A stretch of 20,641 nucleotides of DNA from Priapulus caudatus. Its lineage: Eukaryota > Priapulida > Priapulimorpha > Priapulimorphida > Priapulidae. The DNA is taken from positions 100,568 through 121,208 of the forward strand of contig NW_014577553.1 of assembly GCF_000485595.1 (NCBI RefSeq). Reading direction: 5' to 3'. Positions 18,536-20,641 of this stretch are shown here, in pieces. The position numbers and the translations under genes are program-made. The notes under the pieces were generated by a model. That model was not told the origin of the DNA. It made no database searches and saw only the letters and a program-made list of their open reading frames with translations. Position 1 is the stretch's first letter; each line of letters starts with the position of its first letter.

Positions 18536-20159
18536 CCCACAATGGAGCGCGTGCACCCTTGCGGCATGATACGACGCGGACATTTTACTTCAATCTGAAG
18601 CCTCTGATCGAACTCCGTGTTAGCCTCCTAGGCGGAAGGACATTAATGAGCGGAGTGACACTAGGCATGGACCTGCAATTACAGCCGACTCTTAACATGC
18701 TCACGTCTGCGCGTTGTCACGTGGTAGCGTCAATAAGCAGACGACTGCAGTCACTCCCTTTCACCAGATCCTGTCAACCGGGGGAGACTGGCGCGGGCAA
18801 ATGGCCTCTGCCCCGTCCTGCGTGTTAGCACCTAATGCAATGCTAACTCATTCGCAGCAGACAGCCTAGTTCCCCATGCAGCCGCACCAAAAAAAACTGG
18901 GGCCGGCGGGAATGTCGGATGCTGGTACTTCCGGTTAGTATCGGTCGCACCAGCATGAGAGGTGAAACACTGAATCGACAGGACGGACTTTATCGATACA
19001 TCGGCGGGCTGGTCCCCGGCCAACCATTGTGCCGCGGTTGTGGTATTTAATTATTGCCCTTTGTCCATTCGCGTAGATATATACGATATTTCATTTTGAT
19101 TCGTCGGGAAAGCAATACAAATCGTTTCGTCTCCTTCGATAGCTCAGCTGTCCCCGCAAGCTCGCTAGATGCACTCACGTCGCACAAGCACGGGGGCGCA
19201 GCGGTAATTCGCTAGAGTAAGACTCTTTGTCTTAACGACGAAGAAACGCTAATTTTTTTTCCAAACTCATCATTCACAGCCATTAAAACCGAGATTATTC
19301 TCGCGAGAGGCGGGGGGTTAATGTGCACAACTGGCGGACGTAGCGCGCGGTGTGCTGCTGCCAGCACCACCGGGCAATTATAACGAGTGTTTGCCTGATG
19401 CGTCGGAACGCCCTAAGTAGACACCGCGAATTCACCGTCCCATTGGTAGCACCTCCGCTCCGGTGCGTCTGCACCAGGTTCAGCCAACTGAAGAGGGAAG
19501 GAGCAGCGAGCGATGAGGGCGCCCACTCGAGAGACTGCACGAAGGGCGACGTAAAACCAACGCGTTATAATTGTAAAATGCGGGAGGGTGCGTTAATTTT
19601 TCCGCGCCCATTGAAAAACGCGCGGGCCGGTCCCAGTTTAGGACTAGTAGATTTCTTCTCGGATGATGACTCCATTGGTGGTGCTCGCTGCGTAAAGTGA
19701 GCACACAAGTGTCGGCGATAAAGGGCTACGAAAATTACCAGCGAACGAAAGAAATGCGATAGGCGGAGAGAAAAAAAGCCCATGGCAGGACAGTGTACAT
19801 TGCGTATCGTTTCGCTTTTCGATCCAGCAAAGTTTATAACGAGGAATGAGTCCGATGTTGACGAAGGTCTGTAGCAGCGTAACAAAACATCAGGTCCGAT
19901 TATCAGGCGGTGAGACCGGCGCAAGTGAACCCGAGATCCGGCTAATGTTGAACGTAGCGGAAGTGGGAGAGAAAGTGGGTGCGTTAGGCGCAGTCAGGAA
20001 ACCCCGATGAACGATCGTGTCTTCTTCATCGGCTACTGCTGGTTTCCTTGTCCAAGTGATGTTAGAGTGCTATATGCAACAATAATAATATGGTAAACGC
20101 TGGCCTAGAGATGACCTCTGCCTTTTCGTTACCGTCTTTCTATAATATTCTTGTTTCTT
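18536..20159. other. Longest unique stretch (1.6 kb), CpG-containing, no gene recognised
   Basis: Non-repetitive sequence with many CpG dinucleotides. Frames of 60-119 codons on both strands (for example 18559-18828, 19350-19700 plus; 19565-19924 minus) overlap each other and match no family I know. Local structures are an 8-bp inverted pair ATGCTGGT/ACCAGCAT at 18919-18926 and 18949-18956, the palindrome TCTCGCGAGA at 19299-19308, and CATTAA/TTAATG at 19281-19286 and 19318-19323. If any gene-associated sequence exists in the window, this is the likeliest place, perhaps a promoter, UTR or intron. Confidence 0.35.
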
Positions 20160-20641
20160 CTACTCCATGACGCATCCTCCTCCCTCTTGCTCATCCGTTT
20201 TAATTACTCCTTGTCTTCTTCTTCTTTATTTCTTCTTCTTCCTTTCCTTATCCCCCTCTAACTCCTCGCCTCTTCTTTCTCTTCTCTCCCATTCTTGCCT
20301 GCTCCCCTCCAACTACCCCCTCCCCCTTTTGTTCTCAGCCCCTCATCACTGCATTCTTAGGTTCACGCCTCTACTGCCATCAGCAGGCCGCGTTGTCTTC
20401 TCATTGCGCCTCTTACTTTTTCAAACCATCTAGTCTTTTCGTTTCTTCAGTTCGCCGACCCGAGCACTTCCCTCTCTCCCGTTACTGGTCCTGCCCTCCC
20501 AACAGTCTCGCGCTCTTTCTCTTAGTTTTCTCGGAGGCTTTTCTCGGTCTTCGGGCTCATCGGTCTCTCAGCCCGCGGTCGCGCCCACTTCTTCGCTGGC
20601 CCCTCTCCACATGGTCCCTTCGCGTCTTCCTCCTATTGTTC
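20160..20641. repeat. Pyrimidine-rich (CT) tract to the right edge
   Basis: Plus strand dominated by C and T in TCTTCTTC, CCTCTCC and CTCGC combinations without a fixed unit, running off the window. It probably approaches another CT microsatellite. Confidence 0.75.

Noticed and set aside
19136-19175. tRNA-like start GATAGCTCAGCTG
   Set aside because: No matching anticodon arm, T-arm or GGTTCGANTCC box downstream. The stem partner GAGC is absent.

Overview
This window looks like non-coding, repeat-dominated DNA from a eukaryotic nuclear genome. Long dinucleotide arrays (CA/GT and CT/GA), several minisatellites, a 37-bp AT-rich satellite, a dispersed repeat present twice, and no open frame that reads like a conserved protein all point that way. 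Frequent CpG in the unique stretches and mixed CG/CA/GA microsatellites suggest an arthropod, perhaps a hymenopteran insect. That last step is a weak inference. I recognise no protein-coding gene, tRNA or rRNA. The open frames of 60-311 codons mostly come from low-complexity DNA (His-Thr, Cys-Val and Ser-Leu runs from CA, GT and CT arrays).

Layout. 1-1766 is copy A of a dispersed repeat. It begins in a TCATCG-type microsatellite and carries a nested 626-bp near-perfect palindrome (163-788) flanked by an exact 9-bp direct repeat. 1771-4375 holds a 30-bp triplicate, a G-quadruplex candidate, a 68-bp duplication, a CT tract, a stretch of unclear nature (3146-3562), a 19-bp minisatellite and a 77-bp duplication. 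4516-4830 is GA-rich and 5030-5826 is a 37-bp satellite. 6415-6980 is a GC-rich minisatellite split by an AT-rich block. 7169-8105 is CTGC, GAT and TCATCG microsatellite DNA leading into copy B of the dispersed repeat (8106-9837), which has the same palindrome at the same insertion site. 9982-14462 is CA-rich and then GT-rich, with a change in strand composition near 12000. 14463-20641 alternates unique segments with GGTT, CA/CG, AT, CT, GA, CA and CT arrays.

The best biological signal is the palindrome. It is a foldback or MITE-like DNA element with arms of about 300 bp, a 9-bp target-site duplication and a second, smaller hairpin nested near each end. It sits inside a larger repeat that was copied with it. 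No transposase is present, so any mobility would depend on enzymes encoded elsewhere.

A caution on quality: copy B differs from copy A mostly by single-base insertions and deletions, and is longer over the matched span. Some satellite units show similar defects. Parts of the window may be poorly polished long-read sequence, which also weakens any argument from broken reading frames.
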